A stretch of DNA of 64,000 nt from Calocera cornea HHB12733. Lineage: Eukaryota; Basidiomycota; Dacrymycetes; Dacrymycetales; Dacrymycetaceae. A program made the position numbers and the translations under genes. The first letter of the stretch is position 1. Each line of letters begins with the position of its first letter. The notes below the pieces were generated by a model. It had not been told where the DNA came from. It was given only the letters and a program-made list of their open reading frames with translations, and did no database searches. The stretch covers positions 1 through 64,000 of the forward strand of contig KV423952.1 in the NCBI GenBank assembly GCA_001632435.1, written 5' to 3'. Positions 9,720 to 20,918 of the stretch are shown here, one piece after another.

Positions 9720-12006
9720 CTAAAGGAGTGCCCGCGCCGATTGACCCCGTTCCACCAAGCCGTGCCATTCGGATCTCCATCGCGCCATGTCTTCCCGTAG
9801 CTTCTTGTCGTCGAGTGTGTGTCGTATCCAGTCCATCATCAAGTTTTCGTCCTCCGGAACAAAGTACGACGAAAGCAGGGACAAAATGGTTTCGAAAGTA
9901 GCGTTGGGTGATGAGAGGTAGTCTGATATTATGTCACTGAAGATCGGAGGAGGTTGGAATAAAGCACCCATACCTCGCAAGGCCCAGAGGACGCTGGTAG
10001 CCATTACTACCATCAAGTCTCGACCCTCGCAGAAGAAAGCATCCCATATTCGCAGCTGAGTTTGGAAAGGCACCACATTGGCGAACAATGTAATATACCA
10101 TTTTGTAGCGTACGCTGTCGAGGATATCATGTTTTTGGCCTTCAAAGACTTTAGCACTTTGCATCCTGCGCCGGATTGAATATGATTACTCACAAATGAC
10201 GCGTAAACATCCGGCAGCATGCGCTCCATGATTCGCTCCTGTACAAAGATGTTCTCCAGAAGCCCGGGAAAGCCCGGCTGAAATATGGCGTGCATGTGGA
10301 ATTCATCATGCAAGCGGACCATGCACGAGTACGCTCGCTGAGGGAAACTCAGGGAGGTGGTTTACAACTGCGTGCGAATACAGATACCTCAGGTTGAAGA
10401 TAGCACAAGAGCGTGGCAGCGATAGGCCCCATCCCTTGCACATAACCGCACTCCTGACAAAGGAGCGAGAAGGAATGAAGGACGTGGAACAGCGACCTCT
10501 GACTGGGCAGACAGGTTGGCTTGCATATTCCTAGGGTGACAGCGGCAAACAATCACTCACCCCAACCCATAACGGGTGTGGAACAGTACATGCCCTGTGA
10601 TCGTGCGGGGGACATCTAAATCAATCTGAATGTCGAATGTAGACGGCTGGTCGCGGAGCTCCTGCACACACTTCTGTGAGCGTGGTTGTGCAGGACGTCA
10701 ACGATGGATGGAGACTCACGAAGTAGCGTCGCGTCAGCTGCTCTACGGTAGGGGGGGCAGATGACCCGATCGAGCCCTGTACTACACCTTCTATCACTGA
10801 CCACCAGGCAGCTCCTCGCCAGCGGTCAGGTACTCCTTTGTAGAGCCGTGATCTTAGCTGCTTCGTATAAGCGTTGAGGGGTTCAACAGCGTCAGCCTGC
10901 GCACCTTTCGACCTTTTCGCTCGTCGAAGGCCCAAGCCGCAGCGTTGCCCCCATCGTCTCGCATTGATACACGCATCATGCGGTCCCATTTATCTATCCT
11001 CTCGTTCTCCTTATCCCTCGACAGTTTCCGCAGCTTCGGGGGAGCTCGAACTTCTGGAGGACTTGGAGGGGCCGACCGTGAGGAAAGTTTCACTCGAGAC
11101 AGGTCCTTCTTCAGCGGTGAGGCGGGCAACAAAGCAAGTCTGGCTTCATGATGGGCTTCAGATACCATGTAGAAGCCATAGCTGCACTAGATAATCAGCC
11201 GTCGGACTGCAGTAGTCGCAGGAATCTTACCGATCAAGACTGCGGAGAATTTCCACTTCTTTTTCAGACAAGTCGTTAGCCAGCCGTTCACTTCCATCAT
11301 TGACAGAGTACGATGATACGACTCGAGTACGAGTTCGTTCTATACCTTCCTCATAGCCGTCGCCTGCAACACCTTCATGATCGAGTCGGGCGTAGGTGGC
11401 TCGGACATGATAGCAATCATCGTCCTCATCGGGTGCCTGCACTGAATATGCTTGAGACGAGGATCTTGAAAGAGTTCCAGGAGATGACTGGGTTGAGATG
11501 GTCACTCGGGGAGACGGAGGAGCCAAGCCGTTCTCCGGCGGTGGGGGGCGGGGTGCAAGATGCGTGGATGACGCTATCCCTGGTGAATGCTCGGATGCAG
11601 CCTTGAGTTGTATGTCCGGAGGTTCCTCCACTTCTCTGTCTGTTGTTGTTGCTGCCCCGGCGGGGGGCACGCTCGGAAGTTCTTTGTCGATCGTGGACAG
11701 TTTGGGGACAGAGGACATGTCGACCATGGATGATCGGTGACGGTCTTCTCCGTACATAGAAAATATGGTTGCGGCGGTTGTCTCGCTCGAGCTTCGTACT
11801 TCGGTGGAGTCTGTCACGGGCGATGATTCGTGGGAGGAGTTAACACCAATTACGCTTCGTCTCTGCAGGGGTTTCGGCGGTGCGAGTGTACGGTTGTCGG
11901 CTCGTTGTGGTGCAGCAATATCGGATCCATTGAACTGAGTGGAGCTTGGATGGGCAAACGACGTGTCGTTAGAGTCGCAAGCATGAGAATTCACCGCGTA
12001 ATGCAT
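9720..12006 (-). CDS. TBC (Tre-2/Bub2/Cdc16) domain RabGAP
   Basis: Eight exons: 12006-11231, 11181-10905, 10860-10720, 10673-10561, 10502-10388, 10337-10194, 10148-9974 and 9922-9720. They join to 647 aa with introns of 44-58 nt. TBC proteins speed GTP hydrolysis by Rab GTPases and control vesicle traffic. The first ~280 residues are Ser/Pro-rich and look disordered. The TBC domain follows: YKGVPDRWRGAAWW, then IDLDVPRT, which contains the IxxDxxR arginine finger, then ECGYVQGM with the YxQ glutamine finger. It ends with FVPEDENLMMDWIRH and a Trp-rich helix. Both catalytic fingers are present, so GAP activity is likely. The Rab target is unknown. An earlier start through an extra 5' exon near 12205 cannot be excluded. 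The gene is divergent from the MDR gene. Confidence 0.9.
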
Positions 12007-12537
12007 TGGGCACGGCTACGCTCGCAGTAGATGTCCACATGGATTGCACGGTAAGATCGACGCGACGTAGTCGATGTGCCCAGTCTGACCTGAAGCGACG
12101 CCAGCTGCACTGACGGTAGAGCACCGAACGCGGGAAGCGCCCGGGGCAAAGATCGATGATGATGATACTCTCTTCAGGACCGGGGACGTCGATCAGCGTG
12201 CACACGCACTGGACTGACTGAGTAACGCGTCGAGAGGGTGGTGAACCAGATGAGGAAATGAATGCGCTAGGGTGCTAGGGTCGTGATCCCGGACGCCGGC
12301 ACGTCGCTTCCGACCGTGGCAGCCCGGCCAACCGGTCGGTCCGCTCACCTCGCCGCTTGTGGCCGGTGTGGGACCAACAGCACGCCACTTATCTGCCTTA
12401 TAACGAGCAGTCCCATCTGCATGACTGCCCGTCTCTGTAGTGGTACTCTCAGAACACTTGGCCGAACCAAGTTCTCGAGGACTGCCACGTTTCCACTGAG
12501 GTTTCAGCTACCTTGCTATCGCCTATTATTCAGCACC
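12007..12537. promoter_or_regulatory. Divergent promoter region of the TBC and MDR genes
   Basis: This 531-bp gap lies between two divergent starts. A minus-strand frame beginning near 12205 (MCTLIDVPGPEES..) looks somewhat protein-like and could be an extra first exon of the TBC gene. No TATA box is evident for either gene. Confidence 0.4.
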
Positions 12538-13948
12538 ATGTCGCTCCCCAAGACGATGAAAGCTATTCAGATCGAGAAGACCGGAGGACCGGAGGTACTC
12601 CAGCTCAGTGAAGTCTCCTCTCCTACTCCGTCTGCCGACAAGATTATCATCAAGGTTGAATGGGCCGGGGTGAACTACAGTCAGGCCAGCTCCTTCCCTC
12701 ACCTTGGCTCCAAACTGACCAACGCCTTGATTTACAGTCGACACTTACAAGAGAGCTGGAGTATATACGTTACCACTGCCACTCGTTCTCGGGGAAGAGT
12801 TCTCGGGCACAATTGCAGCGCTGCCAACGTCCGACTCCGTGCTCAAATCTGAGCAGTATGCGTTGCGTGGCTTCCAAGTTGGCGACAGAGTGGCTGGGAC
12901 TGCATCAGGCTCCTTCGCAGAATACGTGGCCGCTCCTTGGGACAAGTGCTGGAAGCTGCCCCCCGTAAGTGATATCATCGAAGATATTTGTTGCGCCCTT
13001 TGACGTGACTTGTGCTTAGCATGTCGCGACTGAAACCGGCGCACTCTCTGTTTTGCAAGGTTTGACGGGTACGTGTCTGTTCGTTGTCATATCCTGCAGC
13101 CACGATTTGACAACTTGCCGTAAGCCTTGACGATGATTCGTGAGACGTACCCCGTCAAGAGGGGGGATTATGTGCTGGTTCATGCGGCTGCAGGTGGTGT
13201 GGGTCTGCTTCTCTGTCAGGTACGCAAGGTTCCGTCTGTGGTATGTATCCACTGACCAAGACACGTTCATACTCGACAGGCATGCTCCTATCTTGGCGCC
13301 CACGTCATCGGCACCGTGTCGACCCCTGCGAAAGCTGAACTGGCGAAGCAGAACGGGGCAGAAGACGTTATCATTTCCAAGGAGCAGAATGTTACTGAGG
13401 AGGTCAAGAAGTTGACGGGCGGACAAGGCTGTCACGTCATTTTCGACGGAATCGGGAAGGACACGTGCGCGGCGCCCTGTTGCACTCTTTCGTAATACTG
13501 AGCTTTCGCTAGCTGGGAGGATGACTTTGAGATGATCAGGCGCAAGGGAACTATTATCACTTACGGCAATGCAAGTGGAGTCGGTACGTGAGGTCCACCG
13601 AGCCAGGAGTGTCGCAAACCTTACAGGTCACTCGCTTCCAGTTCCTCCATTTGCCCCTTTGAAGTTGGCCGGCAAGAATGTAAAGGTTGCACGACCCACG
13701 TCAGTGTCCTCCACTGCCCGGTTCCAGATGACTAACAGCCTTTCTGCTGTTGTAGCCTCACAAACTACATCGCAACTCCAGAAGAGTCCGCGGAGTACTT
13801 CGAATGGCTATTCCAGCTGATCGACAAGGGCGTCTTGAAATTCCATGTGCATGAGAAGTACCCGTTCACTGCGGATGGGCTGAGAAAGGCTCAGACCGAC
13901 ATCACTTCCCGTGGGACTACCGGGAAGCTAGTGATTCAAGTGGCCTGA
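12538..13948 (+). CDS. Zinc-free MDR quinone oxidoreductase (NADPH:quinone reductase, zeta-crystallin type)
   Basis: Eight exons: 12538-12679, 12738-12964, 13020-13068, 13125-13219, 13280-13464, 13513-13583, 13627-13699 and 13756-13948. They give 344 aa. The family transfers one or two electrons from NADPH to quinones in the cytosol. The N-terminal GroES-like domain carries WAGVNYIDTYKRAGVY and LPLPLVLGEEFSGTI, as in Qor proteins. The Rossmann part has YVLVHAAAGGVGLLLCQ, the NADPH glycine motif, then VIFDGIGKDTW and a C-terminal KAQTDITSRGTTGKLVI. No zinc-binding cysteines are present, which separates it from alcohol dehydrogenases. All splice borders are GT-AG. In yeast the counterpart is Zta1. 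No sign of damage. Confidence 0.95.
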
Positions 13949-14254
13949 ACGGTGACGTCGGTGGGAAAATAACCCCTGATCACTATGAAATGTAATCGAG
14001 TTGCGCGATTGCCTCGTACGCAGTTTCCATGACCAGGGCGACGTTGTCATGAACTGACCAACCGAGACCAATGGCTGTCATTGCTTCCCATCAACTGCGA
14101 TTCTACAAATGAACACATACGCGCATGACGGCCGTTGCATGAGTATACTTCCTTGGCAAACAGGAAGCCCTTTTCTGAGGCGAGGGTGAAGGGGATACGT
14201 TAGTCAACCTTTCGATGTTCCTGTCACTCATACGTTAGCGACGGTCACAGCATG
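13949..14254. other. Short convergent intergenic gap
   Basis: 306 bp between the 3' ends of the MDR and CDF genes. No open frame of note; it probably holds both 3' UTRs. Confidence 0.5.
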
Positions 14255-16042
14255 TTACTCTCGCATCCAACGCACCGGCTTGTGCGTCGTCTCATGATCG
14301 ACATGGACAAAGCATCTCTCTACGCCAGGGAGAGCCTCGATCTTGTCCTGCATAGCCTGACTAATATCATGTGCCTTCCAGAGCGGCGTGTCGCCGGGCA
14401 TGACAATGTCGATTTCAACAAAATATTCCTAGCACCCCATGAGGTACAGCCAGTAAAGTGTGCCTCAAAAGTACTGACCGGACCACTCTGCACCGAGATA
14501 AGCAATAGGCCCGAACTCTGGAAGAAGGAAAACGTACGTGATACGCCCGCACTGTGTCTATTTTGTCTACTTCATTGCTGAAGGTGAGAGCCTTATAGAT
14601 AACAAGCTGGAGGAAATCGTGGGGAGCAGCCTTGCCCGCGAGGAGAGCGTATTCTTTGTAGGACGTAAAACTCCAAGCAAAGATGACACCCAATGCAATC
14701 TACCAATCAGTCCGCACCGCTGAATACTGTAAGAGAGTGGATGCAACGCACAATAAGACCGCCAGCGGGATCCAGCCCTGCATAGCTGTCATCAGAATAC
14801 AAATCACATACCAAGCGAAGAAGCTTACACCACCGCAGTTTGCTGCCTCCTGCTGACATCAGAATACCTATTTAATCGCCTTTCAGCTGCTGCACAATAG
14901 CAGGTGAGAATGCTCTCTCACCAAAGCTGTAGACAAACAGATCATTGCGATGGTCCTCCCATAGTATCTCCACCTGGCTCGACGCCTTCCGAATGGAGTA
15001 ACAATAGAAGAAAAGGAGGACCTTGACACCTGCAGTCACGCGTTATCTCACTAGGCACACCATAGAGACCATATGAGTATCTTACCAAGGGCAGCAGCAA
15101 CGGCAATTATGGAAGGCAAGTGGAAATCGTTGGTGTCATCGTCACTATTGTGACTGACGAGGACGCGAACAGACTCGACGATGACCACTAAGTTCACGGC
15201 CGCCATCCTGGAAACAGAGTTTAGCACGCAGAGGCTGATTTCGAAGCAAGCACTTACAAAGAACCTATGATGCTTATACGTGAGTCAAGTGATCAAGGGC
15301 CACAAAACAGTGGGCGGACCGTAGATCACGTTGCCTATCGTCTCTAGACGATTGCCTCCCACAGGCCACTTGTTGAGGTCCAGAGTCGCTGCTTTCTTGT
15401 GCAACCAGAAGAGCATGACATTGCTGCCGATGTCGAAAACGGAGTCGATACCAGTAGCCAGCAAGGACAGAGAGGCGGAAGAAGCGGCGGCGTAGACTGA
15501 AAGTAAGGTCAATGCGGAAAGTCAGTAGTGAATTGATGTGAAGCGCACTCTGCAAGACAGACAGCGCGAAGTTGGCGATCAGGCTGGCCCATACAGCGAT
15601 CTTCACCTGATGTGTGCCTGGTCACCTCGCGGTTGGAAGCTCTGAAGTAAGGAAAACTGACTGCAGTCCGCGATTCCTCCTCGGCCTCCTTTGCTCGCAG
15701 CGTGATCTCGTCCATAGGTGTCAACAAGCTGTGAATAAGCTAACAATCCCTTGAGATCGCAGTTTCTTATAGCGACTGGTATCGTACCTCATTCTGACGA
15801 GCATGATACTGCTCGAGGCGTTTGCCACCCTTCTTCTTACGCAACTCTTTGAGCTGCTCCTCTGTCTTGAGGGCATGTCGGAAAGAGTAAGGGTCAGGCT
15901 GCAGCGTTTTTGTCCCTGGGCGCTCTAAGTCGACTTCATCGCCGATGTCCGCACCGCGAGCGACGACAAAGCCGCTTGACTGCCGACGAAGGGAAGGAAG
16001 CTTCGTGATCACCTCTGTCGCCGTGGATGTTGAGGATGCCAT
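14255..16042 (-). CDS. Cation diffusion facilitator (Mn-CDF-like metal transporter)
   Basis: Twelve exons: 16042-15788, 15739-15662, 15606-15549, 15496-15320, 15264-15258, 15207-15086, 15029-14922, 14867-14829, 14777-14752, 14699-14538, 14487-14479 and 14428-14255. They give 404 aa. CDF proteins export divalent metal from the cytosol in exchange for protons. A hydrophilic N-terminus precedes LLTPMDEITLRAKEAEEE. Membrane segments follow, with ATGIDSVFDIGSN (DxxxD metal site), GNRLETIGNVIYG, and WWLDPAGGLIIA in the fifth or sixth helix. The cytosolic C-terminal domain has KIDTVRAYHSGPEYFVEIDIV and ends in FVHVDHETTHKP. The WWLDPAG and DTVRAY signatures match the Mn-CDF branch rather than Zn-CDF. 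Two exons are only 7 and 9 nt (encoding GS/L and SGP), and both are needed to match the family. The start is 323 bp from the divergent glutaredoxin gene. Confidence 0.93.
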
Positions 16043-16365
16043 GACAGAAAAGGACGGGTGGATTGGGGATGCGTGCCAGTCGACTCGACCTTGCGGTGGT
16101 CTTTGGACGAGGAGAAGATGCTGCGAGATGTAGATGCTGCTGTTGTTAATAAGCTTGATGGGGAGGGGACGTTGGGAAAGACAGATGCTTCATACTCGAC
16201 GCTGGAGCAGCCGACTCTCTGGGGACGGTCGGATCTGCAACCTGCGGCTTGGCACCAGTGTGCCGCGGATGTGGCGAGGAGACAAGAGGCTATGCAGGGC
16301 GAGTGAGGATAGCGTCATTGCGGGCTGTTAGTAAGCCGGTGGCCGTGTCCCCTCTCTCTCGTTAG
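16043..16365. promoter_or_regulatory. Shared divergent promoter of CDF transporter and glutaredoxin
   Basis: A 323-bp gap separates the CDF start (minus) from the upstream glutaredoxin ATG (plus). No clear TATA box is seen on either side. Co-expression of a metal transporter and a redox protein would make sense under metal stress, but that is inference. Confidence 0.45.
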
Positions 16366-16942
16366 ATGCTCATAAGAGCCTTGGCCAGCGCGACAAGACG
16401 ACAAGCAGCATCAACACATCCCACTATCGTTTTCCGATCCAAACCCCTCTTTCACACCGCCCCGTACTCCAACATGTCTTCCCCCAAGGAGCAGGTCGAG
16501 GTGAGATCGCTTCGCTTCTCATCTCAAACCACCTGATGCTCATGTCCGGTATCCACAGTCCCTCGTCAGTGACACCAAGGTTGTCATCTTCTCAAAGTCC
16601 TGGTGCCCTTACTGCAAGCGTGCAAAGGCGCTCATCTTGGAGAATTACCCTGACGTGCCTACCAAGATCCTCGAGTGCGTCACTATGTCGTCTGTTCATG
16701 ACCATCGGCACTGAAGTGTTGCAGGCTCGACGAGCTGAGTGACGGAGACGACATCCAGGCTTACCTCCTTCAGAAGACGGGGCAGAGGACCGTGCCCAAT
16801 GTTTTTGTGGCCCAGAAACACATTGGAGGTGAAGTTAGTTCATTCAAGTGCAGTGACAGACGCTGACAGGCCGTTCTGCGTAGGTTGCGATAATGTTGTT
16901 GCGCTGCAGAGGTCCGGCGAACTCGCTAAGATCATGGCTTGA
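16366..16942 (+). CDS. Dithiol glutaredoxin with two possible in-frame starts
   Basis: Exons 16366-16500, 16559-16674, 16725-16828 and 16884-16942. Glutaredoxins reduce disulfides and protein-glutathione adducts using GSH. The active site is [10 protein letters not shown]. It is followed by TVPNVFV (cis-Pro loop), HIGG.CDN (GSH-binding GGCD) and a C-terminal [12 protein letters not shown] helix. The ATG at 16474 gives 101 aa, the usual cytosolic size. A second ATG at 16366 is exactly 36 codons upstream and in frame. It adds [13 protein letters not shown].. with several Arg/Lys and no acidic residue, as in a mitochondrial presequence. Yeast GRX2 uses two starts in the same way to supply cytosol and mitochondria. 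The sequence shows the frame; dual targeting is inference. Confidence 0.94.
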
Positions 16943-17206
16943 GCCTTCTCGAGTGACCGCCCCAAGATCGAAGGATGTACCTCCACAGACCATCACCGAT
17001 CGGCAGAGGATTAGAAAGATTGTCGTAGTTAAATTACGGGTGTTGTCAAACGAATCGAACGCATTGATGGTTGAACGGCCGATAATGATGCTACTCATGT
17101 GCTAGAGAATACATGATAATCGCGGCATTAGAATTGCGATACAGAATTGGTATAGACGCGCACACGAAATGAAACAGAATAGATATGATAAGAAGTTCCC
17201 TGTCTG

Positions 17207-18775
17207 CTAAGCCGCTTTCTGGGCCCAGGTATAGCAGCCCCTTAGCCACATGGGTATCTCCGCATCATCCAACTCCTTCATGGACTGCTTTAGGAGGTCA
17301 TCCACGGCGGCTTCAGGGATGCCGTCCAGCAAGAGCATAGGGCGTCCGGCCTTCAGGAAGGAGCGGAGATCCTCCCTGATCCCTTCGCCCACCAACCGCA
17401 ATCGTCGGATCTCACGGGAACTGCCTGTGTACGAATGCATGAGTCGGGGCTCGTTGATGCCCTAGAGTCACTCACCCTTCATCCATGGCGTAGCAGGGAA
17501 CCACACATCCTGATAGACAATCCGCTCAAACCTGCCCGTCTGCTTGGCAAAATCCGGCATCCGAGCCCCAACATTGATCTTGCCACCCCTGCGCAGCACA
17601 GCTCCGACAAATGCTGCAGCAAACCGTGCGAGACTGGGCACTTCGGCTCGACCTGTCCGCATTCCGGTTGGATCATGATGTCGAATGCCCAGTGGTCGCT
17701 TGTTGACATCGAACACATAGTACTCAGCTTCAAAAAACAGAGCTACCCCCCCTGGGCGTAGCATATTCGTGATGTCCCAGACCAGTTTCGGGTAATCCGT
17801 GATCTGGACCAATATGAGGCGGTCAACTAAGGCTGTCATTGGTCGACTCACCCCTGAACAAACATGCCGAGCGTGAATGACATCGAATGAGTCGTAGAAA
17901 TGTGGTAGCCCCAAGTTGACATCGTCCACTACGGCCGGGTCAGATCATTACAGAGAGTACAACTGCTGCCTGCTCACCTTCAAATCTGCAGTTGTCTGGG
18001 AGTTGTCGCCCACCTTGGATAGGGGACAAGTCCACACCAACGACCTCAGCGTTTGGAAACTCGGTGGCCATTTCAACCGCCCATGCTCCAGTCCCAGTGC
18101 CGATATCGAGCACTTGCTTGCCCCAACCCGCCAAGACTTCCCGCACCGGTCCTAAATAGTTGCCCTGATTGAGAAGCCGAAAGATGTTGTGTTGGCTCTC
18201 TAGTCGCTGTCGGTGTGTGAGTTCCTGCAAAAGCCAAGATGGGGAGAACGACAGACCTCGATCTCCTCCTCATCCGCAGGGAGCATATACACTTCGCTAT
18301 GGTTGTTGATACTGCGCCCGTGTACGTTCTTGAAGCTCGCTTCTCGAAGACTGTCGGTTAAGCTGTACACGCTCGGGGCAGGTGACAGAGCAGAGCCCAT
18401 AGACTCAGACGCGAGAGACGGCGCCCCATGGCTGTAGGGTGATCCAGGAGCAGACGACATGGACATGGTCGGCGAAGGTGTGCGGGGCTCGTCAAAAATC
18501 TTTGATGAATAAGACGGTGGATTATATGGCATATCAGGGGAGGTGGGCGAGGGCGAGTCGGAAAGAGTGGGGGCGGTGGAAGGGAGGGACAACGGAGGAC
18601 TTGGGGAAGAGCCGAGACTGCCTGATCTGCGATGATTCGAGGAGGAGGAGGGGGACGCTGTGTCGGAGGACGGGATGGCCAGTTGGTGTGGGACTTGCCA
18701 TACGCAGGGTATATCTGAGTGACGATCCAGGGTTGGCGCTTCGGAGGACTGGAGGGGCAGCTCGATGGGCGCCAT
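17207..18775 (-). CDS. Class I SAM-dependent methyltransferase with disordered N-terminus
   Basis: Five exons: 18775-18257, 18206-17978, 17928-17852, 17804-17476 and 17420-17207. They give 455 aa with introns of 47-55 nt. The first ~150 residues are Ser/Pro-rich. The fungal methyltransferase domain starts at VYMLPADEEEIERLESQHNIFRL. It carries motif I VLDIGTGTGAWAVEMA, then VVGVDLSP (acidic end of strand 2), FDVIHARHVCSG (motif IV region) and MLRPGGVALFFE. This is the common fungal relative of UMTA/LaeA-type enzymes. The methyl acceptor is unknown. The 50-nt first intron was chosen because it joins EIE directly to RLESQH, as in relatives; a shorter 32-nt option would add residues. No secondary-metabolite backbone gene is nearby, so a LaeA-like regulatory role is not supported. 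Confidence 0.9.
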
Positions 18776-20918
18776 GGTAAGCCAAAAGACCTCGCAATGC
18801 CGGCGGTAGGAGATGGAAGCGCGGAGGGATAACGCTGTCGGCAGAAGCGGGTCAGCGGCTGGTCAATGCCGGATAGGCGTTTACGTGACGGAGGGTCGAC
18901 AAGGGATGGGGCGGATGGAGGGGAGGGGCAGGAGGACGAGGAGGCGGACAGGCCAAGTGACACAAGGGCTGGGGAAGAAGAGCAGGGCGGGACAATATAG
19001 GACAGAGGTTGCGTCAGAAGGGGGGTCGCGGATGAACGGACAAGGGGAAGGGCCGCGATCAGGAGGGAGCGTGAAGACTGGGTGGGGTGTGTTGGCAGCG
19101 AGACGGCCGAATTGGAGACGAGACGGTTAGCGCGCAGCTCAGATCCACGCGTGCGCCGTCGGCGGAGCAGCGCTCAATGCACGGCTCTTCCAGAGCACCT
19201 GCCTCGGTCCCGGCCAGATTCATTCACCTGAGACTTGCACTGAATCCAAGATCGCCGACCCCGCCCTCTATCGCCCTCACAGCCCTTCGGATGACATCCA
19301 CCTTTGGCCCATATATCGCGCGCTGGCCGTCCTGGTTGTCATCCCCCCCAGGCTCGTTTTGGAACACACCTGCATACGGTAACTTATCGTTTCTCACACA
19401 CTTCATGTCCAGCCGCACCGCAGGCCGCACCGCGCCTGACTCGTCGCCGCTTGACAGCGAGCGCGCGCCCTCTTTGCGGACGGGTGTTTCCGTGAAACAT
19501 GTCCCGCCAAGCGTTTCTGCTTCCATCTGGGCCACGGCGCTTCCCATGGTATCTCCGGTGCCTTTTCACGTGCTCCCTAGGGCGCTCCACCGTCCTCCGC
19601 CGGCCGGCCAGCGCTCGCCTCCCTCCGGACTTTTCCAACTGGTCCTCACCGTTCGGGCCCGTGTGTCGAGCCCTTTTGGCCTGATGAGGATTAATCTCGT
19701 AATCATCCTGAAATCAGCCTACCTTGCCTGGTTTCTCGCCAAGCGCACCTATAAGCGCCGGACATGTGGTACACGACCCTGCAGACAGACTAGTCCATAG
19801 TCCACCCTCAGACTCGATCGCAATTCAGCCCCAAACACGACCTCTCTTGGATGTCCTACAACCACGTTCGTCAGTATGCGTGACATGCTCGCACCGCATC
19901 ACTCATGTCGCTCTTTCAACGCAACCTGCACATGCTCTTCTTGAACGTGTCCGCCGTATCAGCCAACCTTGCTTTCATATCTCTGTTCATGAATTGTGTG
20001 TGGCCGTGGCTCAATTGACTTCCTGGTCACAGGGCAGGCTATCACATACCTGCACCTTAATAAGACTTCCAGCGTATTTCCTGTATGGCATCACCTGCAA
20101 GCACAGAGTGCTCTCCATCTCGGCGACTTCCTCAACCAGCATTACGGCTGGCGCATTCCGTCCTGCCGGCCGCTGCTTCAAGAGCTCTTCGTTGCGCCGC
20201 AGATGAAACTTGCTCCTTGCTTGAATACCGGGCGCTTCTGAACGCAAGAATCCACGGCAGGGCTCCGAGGCATAGGAGCGACAAGGGCGCGTATGGTCGG
20301 ACAATCTATTATTAGGTTTGCATTCGTATTTGGGTTGGACCGACCACTCACTTCTCCACCAGGGCCGCCTCTGGCGATAAACCCCTCTTCTATGGCTGGT
20401 TCTGCCTGCAATTGGAGCTGCGTACGTGGATATTACCTTTGGGGAGTACTTCGGTCGTTCTAGTTGAGCTGTCGGCGCGTTACGGTGAACCCTGTGCGTG
20501 CGAGCGTTTCCTATAACTTACGACCGCTTTCGGACCGGTGCCGCCAAACCACGATAATGTGGCTCTTCTTCCACTGTGCCCAGCCTCCTTTAGGCAGGCA
20601 AGGACGGTTTATTGGCAATGATAGACGCCAGCGCCATCATTCTCACATTCCAGAAGCATGCTCGGCTGATTGTTTCGCGGCCGCCAGACGCCACGTGCTT
20701 CTCTCAGTCGACAGTCACGCGTACCCCACTCAGTGGGTACCTGGACGCTGCTGTGGTCTGTGAAGCGTATCAGCCAGTTTGTTGTACCGCCCAACTCCAC
20801 TTGTGATGTTAATAGACGCAATGTGATGGATCCTGGCCCCGCTGCGCCTGCGTAAATCGTGCTCTCCGTCGCAAGACTCTCTTTCGCAAGTCTCACCGAC
20901 AACGTGCCGCCGAACATC
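18776..20918. other. 2.1-kb divergent intergenic region
   Basis: This lies between the methyltransferase (minus) and the permease (plus). Open frames of up to 237 codons on the plus strand are Arg/Pro/Ser-rich, overlap frames on the other strand, and lack domain-like content. I read them as chance frames in GC-rich DNA. A lineage-specific gene cannot be excluded. Confidence 0.5.

Noticed and set aside
17207..18775. Methyltransferase as LaeA, global regulator of secondary metabolism
   Set aside because: The domain is the common fungal class I type with many members per genome, and no secondary-metabolite genes are nearby.
18813..19800. Two plus-strand open frames of 105 and 237 codons
   Set aside because: Arg/Pro/Ser-rich low-complexity content, no splice-linked continuation and overlapping opposite-strand frames. 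Typical chance frames in GC-rich DNA.
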